Shown here: one piece after another, positions 1 to 8,860 of the stretch
Layout of the letters: each line of letters opens with the position of its first letter
How positions within the stretch are numbered: the first letter of the stretch is position 1
Assembly: GCA_012727415.1 (NCBI GenBank)
Contig: JAAYHI010000038.1
Span: forward strand, 1 to 24,361
Length of the DNA stretch: 24,361 nucleotides
Source of the DNA: Bacillota bacterium
GTDB taxonomy: Bacteria > Bacillota > Proteinivoracia > UBA4975
Direction: 5' to 3'
The notes under the pieces: generated by a model
The model's input: the letters and a program-made list of their open reading frames with translations, nothing else
Told to the model about the DNA's origin: nothing
Databases searched by the model: none
Made by a program: the position numbers and the translations under genes

Positions 1-1870
1 CATGACCCGGGCCTCCTCTGCCGCCCAACTCTCCAAGAGTCAGGATTTTGACGGGGTTGGCGACAAAGTCAAAGAGGCGGAAAAGCTGGCGGCAGAAATC
101 CGGGAATATGTGGAACAGGCCCGGAAACAGCAACTGGATGCCCTGGAAAACAAGCTGGAAGCTTCCCGCCGCCAGCTGAAAACTGCAGAAGAGCAAATTC
201 AACTGCAGGAGCAGGCTAAGACCTGGGATGAATTCCAGCAAAAATGCCGCCTGGTGGAAGAATATTCCCTGCGCCGCCAAGCTGCCCAAGAACTGCAGTC
301 TTATACCCAGGCTAAATTTGTTGCCCTCCAGGAAAAGGAGACCCAGAGCAGGGAAAACCGCAAACGGGCCTCAGAAAACAACGACAAACTCCAACAGCTG
401 TTGCCGGAGCTGAAAGGGCAGGAAGCAGAGCTTGCTGAATTGCAGGCCAGGCTGGCACCCCAGGAAGCGCGCACACCCCTCCTGGACAAGCTCATCCAGC
501 GCTCAATCGCGGTGGCGGAAAATCCACCCCCGGCGCCTGCAACCCTTTGGCCCATCGCCTTAGTCTTCCTGCTCATTGCCGCCTTGGCTTTATACTTTGC
601 CGGTGAGGGCAGCCTGCCTCAATCCCTAGCTGTCCTGCCGTACTTGTCAATTGCCGCAGCCCTGCTTTTCCTGGGCCTCGACTTGGGCCTGCGCCTCCGC
701 AACAATTCATTCCGAAAAAAACATGCCCGGCTGGTCCAGGAGGGCGCAGAAGTTGGCATTATGGCGACAACCATTCAGGAGCTTGCCGCTGCTGCCGCCC
801 AGGAGAAGGCTGGCATCGAGAAAGCCCGCGCCCTGTTGCAGAAACGGGGGGAAAAAATCCGCGACCTCCGGCGGCAAAAAGCCCATCTGGAAGAGGAGAT
901 CCGCGCCGCCAGCCTGCAGGCCGCTGCCCTGGAGCAGGAGGTCAGCAGCCAACTGCAGCTCTTGGCAGTCAGCGCCCTCCAGCAGTTCGGCCAGCGCATG
1001 CAGGAATATAACAAGGCTGAAGCCGCCCTGGAAGAGCTGGGCAAGTCCCTGCAGGAAGCCTTTGGCCAGACTCCCGGCGAAAGTGGGGACTGGCAAAGCT
1101 TGCTGGAGCAAATTCTCCCTCCCTCCGACCCGGGCATTCGCTACAGCGCCAGCGCTTTTACCCGGCTCCGGGAAGAGAGGAACCGCCTGACAGAAGAGAT
1201 TGAGCAATTGCGGGAGGGATTGCAAGCTCATCAGGCTGAGCTCAACCGCTTCGCCGCCGCCTGTCTTTCCCTGCCCCTGGAAAAAGAAACCGGCACCAAA
1301 CTGCCCGGGCAATTTGCCGACATTGACATGCTGGACTGGGGCGCCTCCGTCCTGGAAGACTTTGTTGCCAAAGTCAGGGGAAACTTTGAAACTGCCCGCC
1401 AACTCATGATTATTCTCGAAGAACTGGAAGCCCAGGAGCAGGAAAAAATTGCGGACCTGGTGGGAGCGGATAAGCCGGTGCAGGAGATTTTCCGCACCAT
1501 CACCGCCGGGAAATACACGCGGGTACTCCTCGACCCTCAGCTCAACCTCCAGGTAGAAACCTGCCAAGGACTGGAGTTGCCGGCCTCAGCCCTCAGCCAG
1601 GGAACCTTTGACCAGCTCTACCTGGCCCTGCGCCTGTCCTTAGCCCAGGAAGTGCTGGCTGGCAGCCCCGGCTTCCTCATTCTGGACGATGCCTTTCTCT
1701 GCGCAGACTCGGCCCGCCTGGAAAAAATGCTCGCCCTCTTGGCCCGGTTAGCCGGAGAGGGCTGGCAGGTCCTGTACTTTTCCATGGATGAGCGCATCCT
1801 CCAGGCCGCCCCCGCTTATACCGACAATGCCATAATCTCCCTGGCTCCCCTTGTTGCTGGCCCACGCTAA
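1..1870 (+). CDS. YhaN/SbcC-like AAA ATPase, C-terminal part (5' end outside window)
   Basis: About 622 residues are visible and the frame is open to the left edge, so the N-terminal Walker A half is missing. What is seen: long Glu/Gln/Arg-rich coiled coils (about residues 20-160 and 270-420), two adjacent hydrophobic segments (about 182-200 and 210-230) that should form a membrane hairpin, then a C-terminal nucleotide-binding lobe. That lobe has an ABC-type signature (ALSQGTFDQLYLALRL) and a Walker B followed by a D-loop-like stretch (FLILDDAFLCADSARL). This arrangement, with transmembrane segments interrupting an SMC/SbcC-like coiled coil, is known from Bacillus subtilis YhaN, usually about 950 residues and often next to an SbcD-like phosphoesterase; that partner would lie to the left. 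The role is probably DNA-end or repair related at the membrane, but this is inferred from the family. Position 2 has an ATG, but it is almost certainly internal. Confidence 0.8.
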   Translation, partial: MTRASSAAQLSKSQDFDGVGDKVKEAEKLAAEIREYVEQARKQQLDALENKLEASRRQLKTAEEQIQLQEQAKTWDEFQQKCRLVEEYSLRRQAAQELQSYTQAKFVALQEKETQSRENRKRASENNDKLQQLLPELKGQEAELAELQARLAPQEARTPLLDKLIQRSIAVAENPPPAPATLWPIALVFLLIAALALYFAGEGSLPQSLAVLPYLSIAAALLFLGLDLGLRLRNNSFRKKHARLVQEGAEVGIMATTIQELAAAAAQEKAGIEKARALLQKRGEKIRDLRRQKAHLEEEIRAASLQAAALEQEVSSQLQLLAVSALQQFGQRMQEYNKAEAALEELGKSLQEAFGQTPGESGDWQSLLEQILPPSDPGIRYSASAFTRLREERNRLTEEIEQLREGLQAHQAELNRFAAACLSLPLEKETGTKLPGQFADIDMLDWGASVLEDFVAKVRGNFETARQLMIILEELEAQEQEKIADLVGADKPVQEIFRTITAGKYTRVLLDPQLNLQVETCQGLELPASALSQGTFDQLYLALRLSLAQEVLAGSPGFLILDDAFLCADSARLEKMLALLARLAGEGWQVLYFSMDERILQAAPAYTDNAIISLAPLVAGPR

Positions 1871-1957
1871 CAGCCTGTAATCACAATGTAACTTTCCAGA
1901 GGCGGAAAAAGTGCTACAATTATACTGGCTTCATGCTTATTGAAAGGGGGGTCCGCC

Positions 1958-3148
1958 TTGAAACGAATCGCGGTTGCTCTGATAATCAGCCTTTCCCTTT
2001 TTGTTGCCGGCAGCCAACCGGATATTGTCGCTCCCTACCTGGCAAAAAATTGTTATTCCCTGGAACTCAACAATATGGACCTGAATTTCATGGGGGAAGA
2101 TCTGGATTGCCAGATTTTCTTGTCGGGTGCCCAGTGGCATGGCACTACTTACAATTATGAGCTGCAGTACGCCATGCTCATTGCCCTTAATCAGCAGGCA
2201 GGAGTGCGGTACTTGCTGCTGGATTCCGGTTATGCCACAGCCCAGGTATTCAATGAATACGTGCAAACCGGGAACTTTGAACTCCTGAGACTGGGTATGG
2301 AAGGGACCCGGTACAATAACAGCAGTTGCAATGAATACCGCCTGTTATGGGAAAAAATCTATCTGTACAACACAAGGCTTGCTCCCCCGGAAAAAATTGT
2401 CGTCCTCGGCATCGACGTGGAGTATCAAGTCGAAGTTGCCATAAATTACCTCAACCGTATCTCTGACAATCAATTTGGCAGGCATTTTCCGGTTACTGAA
2501 TACCTGGGGGATGCCAATGCCCTTGACCGCTATGTCTCTGCCCTGGAAACTGCCTGCCAGGAGGATCCGGCATTATTTGAAAACATCTTTGGCGATGACC
2601 TGGTTCACTTTCAGGGGATACTGGCAAACCTTGCCGATACTGTGACGGCAAATCTCAGCTCCGACTTTTATGCTGAACGGGAGCGGATAATGTATGACAA
2701 TTTCCTCGCCGCTCTGCAAAGGGATCCCCAAGGTAAATTCTTTGGCCACTTTACCATGGAGCATATTTACCAGCGCCAGGTCAGGGAAGGCAATCTCGCC
2801 GACGCTGAGAGGCTGGGCACTCTCCTGGCCGGGGAAGATTCCCCCCTTCGGGATAAGGTGGTCTCCATCGCCGCCTTCTACCACGACAGCGAATTTCGCT
2901 TCTACTACGGCATGTATGAGAATTACCGTGTGTTCAATGATTTCATCATTGACCCCCTGCCGGCGATAAAAACCGCCCCTGGCGACATTACCATGTATAA
3001 GCTGGAGGGCGAGGATTCCCCCTTTACCTGGGACTTATATACCGTTACTAACCCCACTGGCGGAGTGACAACAGATTACTATCAGTACCTCTTGATTATC
3101 AATAACTCTCAACCTACTACACCTAATCTGATGCCACCTCCCAAGTGA
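1958..3148 (+). CDS. Secreted erythromycin-esterase-like protein, motif altered
   Basis: 396 residues from a TTG at 1958, chosen because AAGGGGGG (1944-1951) sits 6 bases upstream; the earlier in-frame TTG at 1940 has no ribosome site. Residues 1-18 form a signal peptide (MKRIAVALIISLSLFVAG) without a lipobox cysteine, so the product is exported. The body resembles erythromycin-esterase/ChaN-fold proteins: a glycine-histidine motif (FLSGAQWHGTTYNYELQYA, about 54-72), then GVRYLLLDSGYATAQ, a hydrophobic strand ending VVLGIDVEYQ, and GHFTMEHIYQ later. In related proteins remembered from Firmicutes the first motif reads roughly GExHGxxxNxE, so the first acidic residue seems lost here and one residue is inserted. 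Substrate and reaction are unknown; antibiotic esterase activity should not be assumed. A possible -10 (TACAAT, 1915-1920) lies upstream without a convincing -35. DegV follows after 28 bases, so the two may be co-transcribed. Confidence 0.5.
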   Translation: MKRIAVALIISLSLFVAGSQPDIVAPYLAKNCYSLELNNMDLNFMGEDLDCQIFLSGAQWHGTTYNYELQYAMLIALNQQAGVRYLLLDSGYATAQVFNEYVQTGNFELLRLGMEGTRYNNSSCNEYRLLWEKIYLYNTRLAPPEKIVVLGIDVEYQVEVAINYLNRISDNQFGRHFPVTEYLGDANALDRYVSALETACQEDPALFENIFGDDLVHFQGILANLADTVTANLSSDFYAERERIMYDNFLAALQRDPQGKFFGHFTMEHIYQRQVREGNLADAERLGTLLAGEDSPLRDKVVSIAAFYHDSEFRFYYGMYENYRVFNDFIIDPLPAIKTAPGDITMYKLEGEDSPFTWDLYTVTNPTGGVTTDYYQYLLIINNSQPTTPNLMPPPK

Positions 3149-3160
3149 GGAAATATATAA

Positions 3161-3170
3161 GAGAGGAGGT
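3161..3170 (+). promoter_or_regulatory. Ribosome binding site fixing a TTG start for degV
   Basis: GAGAGGAGGT ends six bases before the TTG at 3177. No ATG lies near the conserved N-terminus, so this site decides the start. Confidence 0.7.
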
Positions 3171-3176
3171 TCATAC

Positions 3177-4022
3177 TTGGGTAAAGTCAAGGTCTTTACA
3201 GACAGCACTTGCGACCTGCCCCCCGACCTGGTTGCACAGCACCAAATTGGTATCATACCTATATATGTTATTTTTGACGAGGTGTCTTACGGGGACGGCA
3301 TTGATATGACCACCCCGGAGCTGTACAAAAAAGTCGAGGAGTCGGGAAACCTGCCCAAAACCGCTGCCCCTTCCCCGGGAGACTATCTGGCGGCCTTCAA
3401 ACCCTTTATCGATGAAGGCTATGACATCATTCATATTGGTCTCTCCAGCAAATTATCGGTTGCTCTTAACAATGCCCGCCTGGCGGCCCAGGAGCTCCCG
3501 GAAGGAAGAATTGAAATAGTAGACTCGTACAATCTGTCTACCGGAACAGGGCTGTTGGTGTTGCGGGCAGTGGACTTCGCTGCCGAGGGACTGGATATCC
3601 ACGCCATCGCTGAAAAGGTCAGGGCCTTGGTGCCCAAGGTCGAGACTGAGTTCATCGTCGACACCCTGGACTATCTCCACAAAGGCGGCCGCTGTTCCGG
3701 AGTTACTCGTCTGGTGGGCAGCATGCTGAAAATCAGGCCTTCCATTAAAGTGGTGGACGGCGGCATGATTCCCGCCCAAAAGTTCAGGGGCACCAGAGCC
3801 AAGGCGCTTCAAGGCCTGTTGGACACCGTCCTGGCAAACAAGGACAACATTTCCCCGGAGCGAGTTTTTGTCACCCACTCCATCAGCGATGACGCCGCCT
3901 TCCTGCAGGCAGAACTGCAAAAGCACACTGACGCCCGGGAAATCCTGATTTCCCAAGCTGGCTGTGTCATCTCCAGTCATTGCGGCCCCAATACCATTGG
4001 CATACTGTATATTAAAAAATAG
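3177..4022 (+). CDS. DegV family fatty-acid-binding protein
   Basis: 281 residues, the normal length of the family. DegV/FakB proteins bind a long-chain fatty acid and, in Firmicutes, present it to the kinase FakA for phosphorylation and entry into phospholipid synthesis; they are cytosolic. Sequence signs: N-terminal VKVFTDSTCDLPPDL, the loop TAAPSPGDY (about 62-70), the fatty-acid headgroup region IGLSSKLSVALNNARLA, IVDSYNLSTGTGLLVL, and the C-terminal lobe DTLDYLHKGGRCSGVTRLVGSMLKIRP, all typical. It begins 28 bases after the secreted protein and ends in an intrinsic terminator that overlaps the stop codon. No FakA is in the window, so the lipid-kinase link is family knowledge only. Which fatty acid it prefers cannot be read from the sequence. 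Confidence 0.93.
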   Translation: MGKVKVFTDSTCDLPPDLVAQHQIGIIPIYVIFDEVSYGDGIDMTTPELYKKVEESGNLPKTAAPSPGDYLAAFKPFIDEGYDIIHIGLSSKLSVALNNARLAAQELPEGRIEIVDSYNLSTGTGLLVLRAVDFAAEGLDIHAIAEKVRALVPKVETEFIVDTLDYLHKGGRCSGVTRLVGSMLKIRPSIKVVDGGMIPAQKFRGTRAKALQGLLDTVLANKDNISPERVFVTHSISDDAAFLQAELQKHTDAREILISQAGCVISSHCGPNTIGILYIKK

Positions 4023-4046
4023 AGAGCCTGCGGGCTCTCTGTTTTT
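4021..4046 (+). terminator. Intrinsic terminator after degV
   Basis: AGAGAGCC (4021-4028), loop TGCG, GGCTCTCT (4033-4040), then GTTTTT. Perfect 8-bp stem that overlaps the last two bases of the degV stop codon. Confidence 0.9.
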
Positions 4047-4057
4047 ATGCCATTTCC

Positions 4058-4086
4058 TTGCATTTCATCAACCTTTATTATATTAT
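4058..4086 (+). promoter_or_regulatory. Sigma-A type promoter of the ABC exporter operon
   Basis: TTGCAT (4058-4063), a 17-bp spacer and TATTAT (4081-4086), directly after the degV terminator. It leaves a leader of roughly 40 bases before the ATG at 4134, which is preceded by AGGGGGAG (4121-4128). Confidence 0.6.
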
Positions 4087-4133
4087 GTTAGACAAACTAT
4101 TTACGTATAAGTATTTATTAAGGGGGAGTCCTG

Positions 4134-5042
4134 ATGAGAGAAGTCACCGTCACTAATCTCAACAAGTTTTTTGGCAAGCACCATGTGCTGAAGGACGTAT
4201 CCTTTTCCTTTGGTGTGGGCGAAATTGTTGGTTTTATTGGTCCCAACGGCTCGGGAAAGAGCACCACAATGAAATGTATTGCCAACCTGATTTTCCCGGA
4301 TAAAAACAGCAGCATCATAATTGCGGGCTATGACCTGGCCAAAGAACGCAATCAAGCCTTAAGGCACATCTCAGCCCTCATTGAAGCCCCGGGATTGTAC
4401 TACAACCTAAGTGGTATGGATAACCTCAAGCTCTTTGCTGCTCTCAGGGGCGTCAGCGCAAAGCGCCTGGATGAAGTTATTGAATTCTCCGGATTGGGAC
4501 AAGCCCTGAAAAAGAGAGCCAGTGAATATTCTATGGGCATGAAACAGCGGCTGGCCCTGGCCATTGCCATCCTGCCCAGCCCGACTTTTCTTATCCTCGA
4601 CGAGCCCTTTAGCGGCCTTGACCCCCAGGGAGTTTTTGACCTGCGGGAAGTCATCAAAGGCCTTGCCAGCAGCGGCTGCGGCATTCTCTTCTCCTCCCAC
4701 CAGCTGCTGGAGATGGAGAAAATCTCCTCCCGCAATATCTTCATCAGAGACGGCGAAATTGTCTCCCAGGAACAGGCCCTGGCTGAGGCCAGTGTCCGCA
4801 GCTACCGGCTGTTCATTGACCAAAGGGAAGGGGATCTGGAGATTCTCGCCAACCTGAAACAGGCCGCCCTTCTTGAAGACTACGAGGCAGATGCCCACGA
4901 GGTAGTCTTCACTCTGACAGATACCAAGCACTGCGCCGAGGTAATAGCAGCTCTTTCCAGCGGGCGGGAAATAAAAGGCATCATGCCCCTGACAGCCAAC
5001 ATTGAAAATGTTTACAACAGCATATACAAGCCAGGTGCCTAA
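4134..5042 (+). CDS. ABC transporter ATP-binding protein (BcrA-type)
   Basis: 302 residues; the cytosolic ATPase of an ABC-2-type exporter. Walker A is GPNGSGKST (about residues 36-44, Lys42), followed by a Q-loop region ALIEAPGLYYNLSG in which the usual Gln is replaced, as is common in BcrA/lantibiotic-immunity ATPases. Then come the signature YSMGMKQRLALAIA, Walker B FLILDEP with the D-loop SGLDPQG, and the H-loop FSSHQLLE. The last 80 residues form the accessory C-terminal region of this group. The start is fixed by AGGGGGAG six bases upstream. The next gene's ATG comes one base after this stop, and three permease genes follow, so this subunit probably serves more than one permease combination. 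The substrate is unknown; peptide or antibiotic export/immunity is typical of the family but not shown here. Confidence 0.93.
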   Translation: MREVTVTNLNKFFGKHHVLKDVSFSFGVGEIVGFIGPNGSGKSTTMKCIANLIFPDKNSSIIIAGYDLAKERNQALRHISALIEAPGLYYNLSGMDNLKLFAALRGVSAKRLDEVIEFSGLGQALKKRASEYSMGMKQRLALAIAILPSPTFLILDEPFSGLDPQGVFDLREVIKGLASSGCGILFSSHQLLEMEKISSRNIFIRDGEIVSQEQALAEASVRSYRLFIDQREGDLEILANLKQAALLEDYEADAHEVVFTLTDTKHCAEVIAALSSGREIKGIMPLTANIENVYNSIYKPGA

Positions 5043-5043
5043 A

Positions 5044-6243
5044 ATGAAAAATATACTCCTTTATGAAAATACCCGCTTCTGGCGTTCGCTGAAAAATATA
5101 GTTGTGCTGTTAGGATATGTCGGCCTCCTCGTCGGTATCATTGTCTACAACACCATACAGGACAATAAATATTGGCGCAACCAAACGAGTTTCTACGGCC
5201 ACGAAAGGAATGCCATTAACAACATCATTTCCGGCGTTGAGGGCCAGGCCCAAATCGCAAAAGATAATGATCCCGACGACATCGAAACCCATAAGGAATT
5301 CGAGCGGCAATATGATTTCTACCGCTGGCAGTACCTCTACAGCTACCAGCAGATGTGCATGGCCCGCCATTTCCATCCCGAGGAGGCTGTCGAAAGACTC
5401 CAATTGACATTGGAGCGAGACAGGCATATGCTCCAGGGACTTGAAAAAGGCTATGAGTTGCTGGACCATACCCAGGAGGAAGTAAAGCAGCGCATAGCCA
5501 TCACTGAGTATATTCTCGATAAGGGCATCACGCCTCTCAACAGCCCCCACGAGATGACCGCCACCAACTTTCTCACCCAATTATTGACTTACCCATGGAT
5601 ACTGGCAATCCTCATTACCATAGCCCTGCTCAGCATCGATATTTTTTCCGGCGATGCTGAAGGCGGTGCCTATAAAAACCTGTACTCGCAGCCCTTAAGC
5701 AGGGGTAAAATCTACGCCTCCAAATACCTGGTGCGACTTTTCTATAGCTTCATTGCCATCATGGGAATTACCGCCCTGGTCTTTGGGCTTCTTGCCCTTT
5801 TCAAAGGCATGGGCAGCGTAAACTACCCCATTCCCTTTGCCGAGGCATCCTTCCACAGCCTTGAAAACACTGGCACCCTGACATTCCTGCCTTGGTCCCA
5901 GTACATCCTCAAGGCCCTCCCCCTGGTCTGCCTCACCGCCTTGTTTGCCATGCTGCTCATTGGCACAGCTTCCCTGTTGCTCAATAACACCGGCAATGCA
6001 CTCAACGCTTCCTTCTGCATCCTCGTCCTGGATTTCCTGGCCCGGACCTTGTTCCCCGCGGAAAGCATTTTCTACATGTTCTGGCCCCTGACAGCTGCCA
6101 ACACTTATGACCTCCTGCAGGGCACTTACAGATTCTCTGCCTTGGCTTACATCATCCTGTTAAGCCTGTCTGTACTAATTCTCTATATCGGAGGTGCCTT
6201 AGTCCTGCGCAAGCGGGATCTTACAGGAGGTGTGGAATCGTGA
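5044..6243 (+). CDS. ABC-2-type permease with large extracytoplasmic domain
   Basis: 399 residues from the ATG at 5044, with AGGTG (5033-5037) inside the end of the ATPase gene as ribosome site. One transmembrane segment at about residues 15-35 is followed by a soluble, charged region of about 150 residues, presumably outside the cell, and then five more hydrophobic helices. The motif around GDAEGGAYKNLYSQPLSRGKIYASKYLV is the cytoplasmic coupling region seen in ABC-2 permeases that carry a periplasmic insertion between TM1 and TM2 (the layout of bacitracin or lantibiotic exporter permeases and of gliding-type ABC-2 proteins). It overlaps the next gene by four bases. It is only distantly like the next two permeases, which are close paralogues of each other. 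Substrate unknown. Confidence 0.85.
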   Translation: MKNILLYENTRFWRSLKNIVVLLGYVGLLVGIIVYNTIQDNKYWRNQTSFYGHERNAINNIISGVEGQAQIAKDNDPDDIETHKEFERQYDFYRWQYLYSYQQMCMARHFHPEEAVERLQLTLERDRHMLQGLEKGYELLDHTQEEVKQRIAITEYILDKGITPLNSPHEMTATNFLTQLLTYPWILAILITIALLSIDIFSGDAEGGAYKNLYSQPLSRGKIYASKYLVRLFYSFIAIMGITALVFGLLALFKGMGSVNYPIPFAEASFHSLENTGTLTFLPWSQYILKALPLVCLTALFAMLLIGTASLLLNNTGNALNASFCILVLDFLARTLFPAESIFYMFWPLTAANTYDLLQGTYRFSALAYIILLSLSVLILYIGGALVLRKRDLTGGVES

Positions 6244-7430
6244 AAGCCTTTCTGCTGGAATTAAAAAGCACCTGCAGGAATTTCAGATTCCTGGCCCTGA
6301 TAATTTTGCTGTTGTGTCTGCTGGTCATGATCTATGCCCAGTTTAAGCTGGAACAGGTCACCGAATACGAAAGCACTCTCCGGTCACTCAACCGGGAAGT
6401 GCAGGGGAGGAAGGAATGGGTGGAATACTGGGAGCGGCGCCAAAGGTACTATTACACCCACGGTGAGCCCCTCGACAATTACGACATCTATACTGTCGAA
6501 AGCTCCCTGGAAAGCAGTATCGGGACTTATGAAGAAGCCCTGAACAGGCGAAATGCTTATAAAGACAAGAACTGGCGGGAATATAATCTCGCCATGAGCG
6601 AAAAGACCTTTTCCCCTTATTACTCCTACCTGGCAGAGAAAAACCTGCCCCCTATAGGGCCCTGGGACACCACCCCCTGGGGATTCCTCTTCAACAGCCT
6701 GCGCAAGTTGTTGCCTAAAGTCCTGAGCCTCATAGTCCTCCTGATTTCCGTCAATCGGCTCCACCAGGACAGAAAGTTCGGCACCATCAAGACTAACCTG
6801 AGCCAGCCGAAAATGCGCCTTACTTATCTGGCAAAAAAAACTGCCTTGAGCTTTGTCGCCAGCTGTCTCATCGTCTTCATTCCCCTTATGCTGATGTTTG
6901 GCATTCTTGGCGTGGGCCAGGGATACGTTGGTGCCTGCCTTCCTGTGCTCTATGCCAAGGACAACATTTGGCGATTATCCTATTCTGACGAGGAAATCTT
7001 TGAAATCCAGGACTATCCCATGACAATTCATGTGGGCCTCAGCCAACAGACGCTAACTTGGCTGGGAGGCTATACGCCCCAAATGGAGTACATAGCCATG
7101 TGGGAATTCCTCCTCCTGGTTGCTGCAGTAATATTACTGTTTATCTTGTTTTGCAATGTGCTGGCTCTGCTCATTTCCGTCATCATCAAAAATGAAGTCC
7201 TGGCACAAATCTTAGCTATTGTCCTCTTTCTCTTTGGCACAGCACTTAACCGCATTTTTCCCAAATTAAGAACCCTCCCCTTGGATTTGTTTGCCAAGGC
7301 CGATGCCATTGCAATCCTGGAGGGCAGTCATGCAACGACTTACACGGGAGCGATAATTTCTTTAGTAACTGCTATAGTGCTCTTTTTCACCCTCAGTGCC
7401 TTCATCTTCAGAAAACAAGATGAGCATTAG
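6240..7430 (+). CDS. ABC-2-type permease, paralogue A
   Basis: 396 residues from a GTG at 6240 that overlaps the previous stop; AGGAGGTG (6225-6232) lies seven bases upstream. The N-terminus KAFLLELKSTCRNFRF leads into a membrane helix (about 18-36), then about 110 soluble residues rich in Tyr, Trp and Arg, then the coupling segment with DRKFGTIKTNLSQPK and further helices, ending in the cytoplasm with FIFRKQDEH. A second extracytoplasmic stretch lies near residues 230-285. The same order of motifs (FLLELKS..C.NFRF, P.G.WDT.PW.F.FN, IKT.L..P, GQG, IIKNE.LAQI, LEGSH) recurs in the next reading frame, so the two arose by tandem duplication. It presumably pairs with the ATPase at 4134 and the permease at 5044. 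Substrate unknown. Confidence 0.85.
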   Translation: MKAFLLELKSTCRNFRFLALIILLLCLLVMIYAQFKLEQVTEYESTLRSLNREVQGRKEWVEYWERRQRYYYTHGEPLDNYDIYTVESSLESSIGTYEEALNRRNAYKDKNWREYNLAMSEKTFSPYYSYLAEKNLPPIGPWDTTPWGFLFNSLRKLLPKVLSLIVLLISVNRLHQDRKFGTIKTNLSQPKMRLTYLAKKTALSFVASCLIVFIPLMLMFGILGVGQGYVGACLPVLYAKDNIWRLSYSDEEIFEIQDYPMTIHVGLSQQTLTWLGGYTPQMEYIAMWEFLLLVAAVILLFILFCNVLALLISVIIKNEVLAQILAIVLFLFGTALNRIFPKLRTLPLDLFAKADAIAILEGSHATTYTGAIISLVTAIVLFFTLSAFIFRKQDEH

Positions 7431-7450
7431 ACATAACAGGGGGAATACCG

Positions 7451-8859
7451 TTGACTGCATTCTTACTTGAACTGAAAAGCATTTGTAAAAACTTCCGCTT
7501 CGCCGCCCTGATGATCATACTCCTGTGCCTGCTGGCCATGGTCTTCTCCAGTGCTGTCAGCGAGCAGCCTGTCGCCCATCAACGCTTCCTCCGCGAAAAC
7601 AACCTCTACGTGTTCTCGAATAATGAATGGGTGGAATTCTGGGAGGGGCATCACAGATACCTGGTGAAACATGGGGTCCCCCGCAGTATCTATTCCCCGG
7701 AGACCATCGCCTACGACCTGGAGTGGTACAGCTATGAGTACCAGCTGGCCCAAGAGATCGCTGATGCCTACAAGGCCAAGGATTGGGCGGCATACCAGCA
7801 GGGTATGGCAAAAAAGACCTTCCTGTCGTGGAAATTGTACTATACCTGGCTATCCCAAATGGGCACTGAGGGAATGAAGTACCGGAATCTCGACAAGTAC
7901 AATATCTCCCCCGAGGATTACTACGGTGAAGACTGGGAGAAATTCAGCAAAATGCTGGCTATCCCCGAAACCCTGGACAAACTCCCCTGGTATTACAATC
8001 GGAGGATGTCCTTCAGTCAGGACCGGACTGTTTTCAATACTACCTTCTACCTGTACATGGCGGAAAAAAACCGGCCTCCCACAGGTTCCTGGGACACCTC
8101 GCCCTGGGCATTTACCTTTAACTTTATGCGCAGAGGCTTGCCGAAAGTCCTGGCATTATTGTCCTCCTGATTTCAGTCAACTTAATTCACCGGGACCGGG
8201 TGTCCGGCTCCATAAAGACCACCCTGCAGATGCCGAGAACCCGGCGCAAATACCTGCTGAAAAAGATTGGCGTCAGTTTCACTGCCGGCACTCTCATCAT
8301 TCTCCTGCCCCTGCTGTTGGCATTTATTCTCCTCGGCATCAGCCAGGGCTTCGCCGGCATCGACACCCCGGTGCTATTGACAAAAAACTATCTTAACCTC
8401 ATCCTGCCCTCCGATGAAATCTATGAGCTCCGGGACTTCCCCACTATCTCTGCTATCGGTCTCAGCAGGTACACTGTATCCTGGCTTTCGGGAAGGAACC
8501 TGCTGGAAAGCATGGAGTTTATACCCCTGTGGCAGTTCCTTATCCTCGCTGTCATCCTCCTTGCCCTGTACATCCTCTTCTGTACAGTGGTAGCCCAGTT
8601 CATATCCGTAGTTATAAAAAATGAGATTCTCGCCCAGATTGTTGCCCTCGGCATTTTCATCCTCGGCAATTCCTTTGGTCGCATCTTCCCCAAGCTAAAG
8701 ACCTCACCCCTGGATCTCTTCGCCATGGCAGATGTCATTCCAATCCTGGAGGGCAGCCACTGTTCCACTTACTTGGCCAGTATCCTGGCCCTGGCCTTGG
8801 CTACCGTCCTCCTCTTTGTCCTCAGTGACCGGATTTTCCAAAGGCAGGACATCAGTTAA
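7451..8859 (+). pseudogene. ABC-2-type permease, paralogue B, broken by a 1-nt frameshift
   Basis: Read from the TTG at 7451 (AGGGGGA at 7438-7444), the frame matches paralogue A until GLPKVLAL and then stops at 8170. The homologous continuation IIVLLISVN...IKTTLQMPR is found in another frame from 8155 to 8859. Aligning with paralogue A (CTGAGCCTCATAGTC against CTGGCATTATTGTC) shows exactly one base missing between 8152 and 8155, inside the second membrane helix. Joined, the product would be about 469 residues, some 70 longer than paralogue A because of an extra stretch (about 125-200) in the extracytoplasmic domain. No slippery heptamer is present, so programmed frameshifting is unlikely. 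Either the gene is inactivated or the sequence has an indel error; the downstream half keeps good coding character, suggesting a recent event or an error. Confidence 0.8.
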
Positions 8860-8860
8860 C

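Noticed and set aside
707..1567. 286-residue minus-strand frame opposite the YhaN-like gene
   Set aside because: It mirrors the plus-strand coiled-coil gene, has no recognisable domain or ribosome site, and its Gly/Leu/Phe-rich product is typical of a GC-rich shadow frame.
3453..3980. 175-residue minus-strand frame inside degV
   Set aside because: Wholly opposite a well-conserved gene, no domain and no ribosome site.
8140..8200. Programmed -1 frameshift in the third permease
   Set aside because: A -1 shift would join the frames, but no X-XXY-YYZ slippery heptamer or downstream pseudoknot-like structure is visible; a simple deletion or sequence error is more likely.
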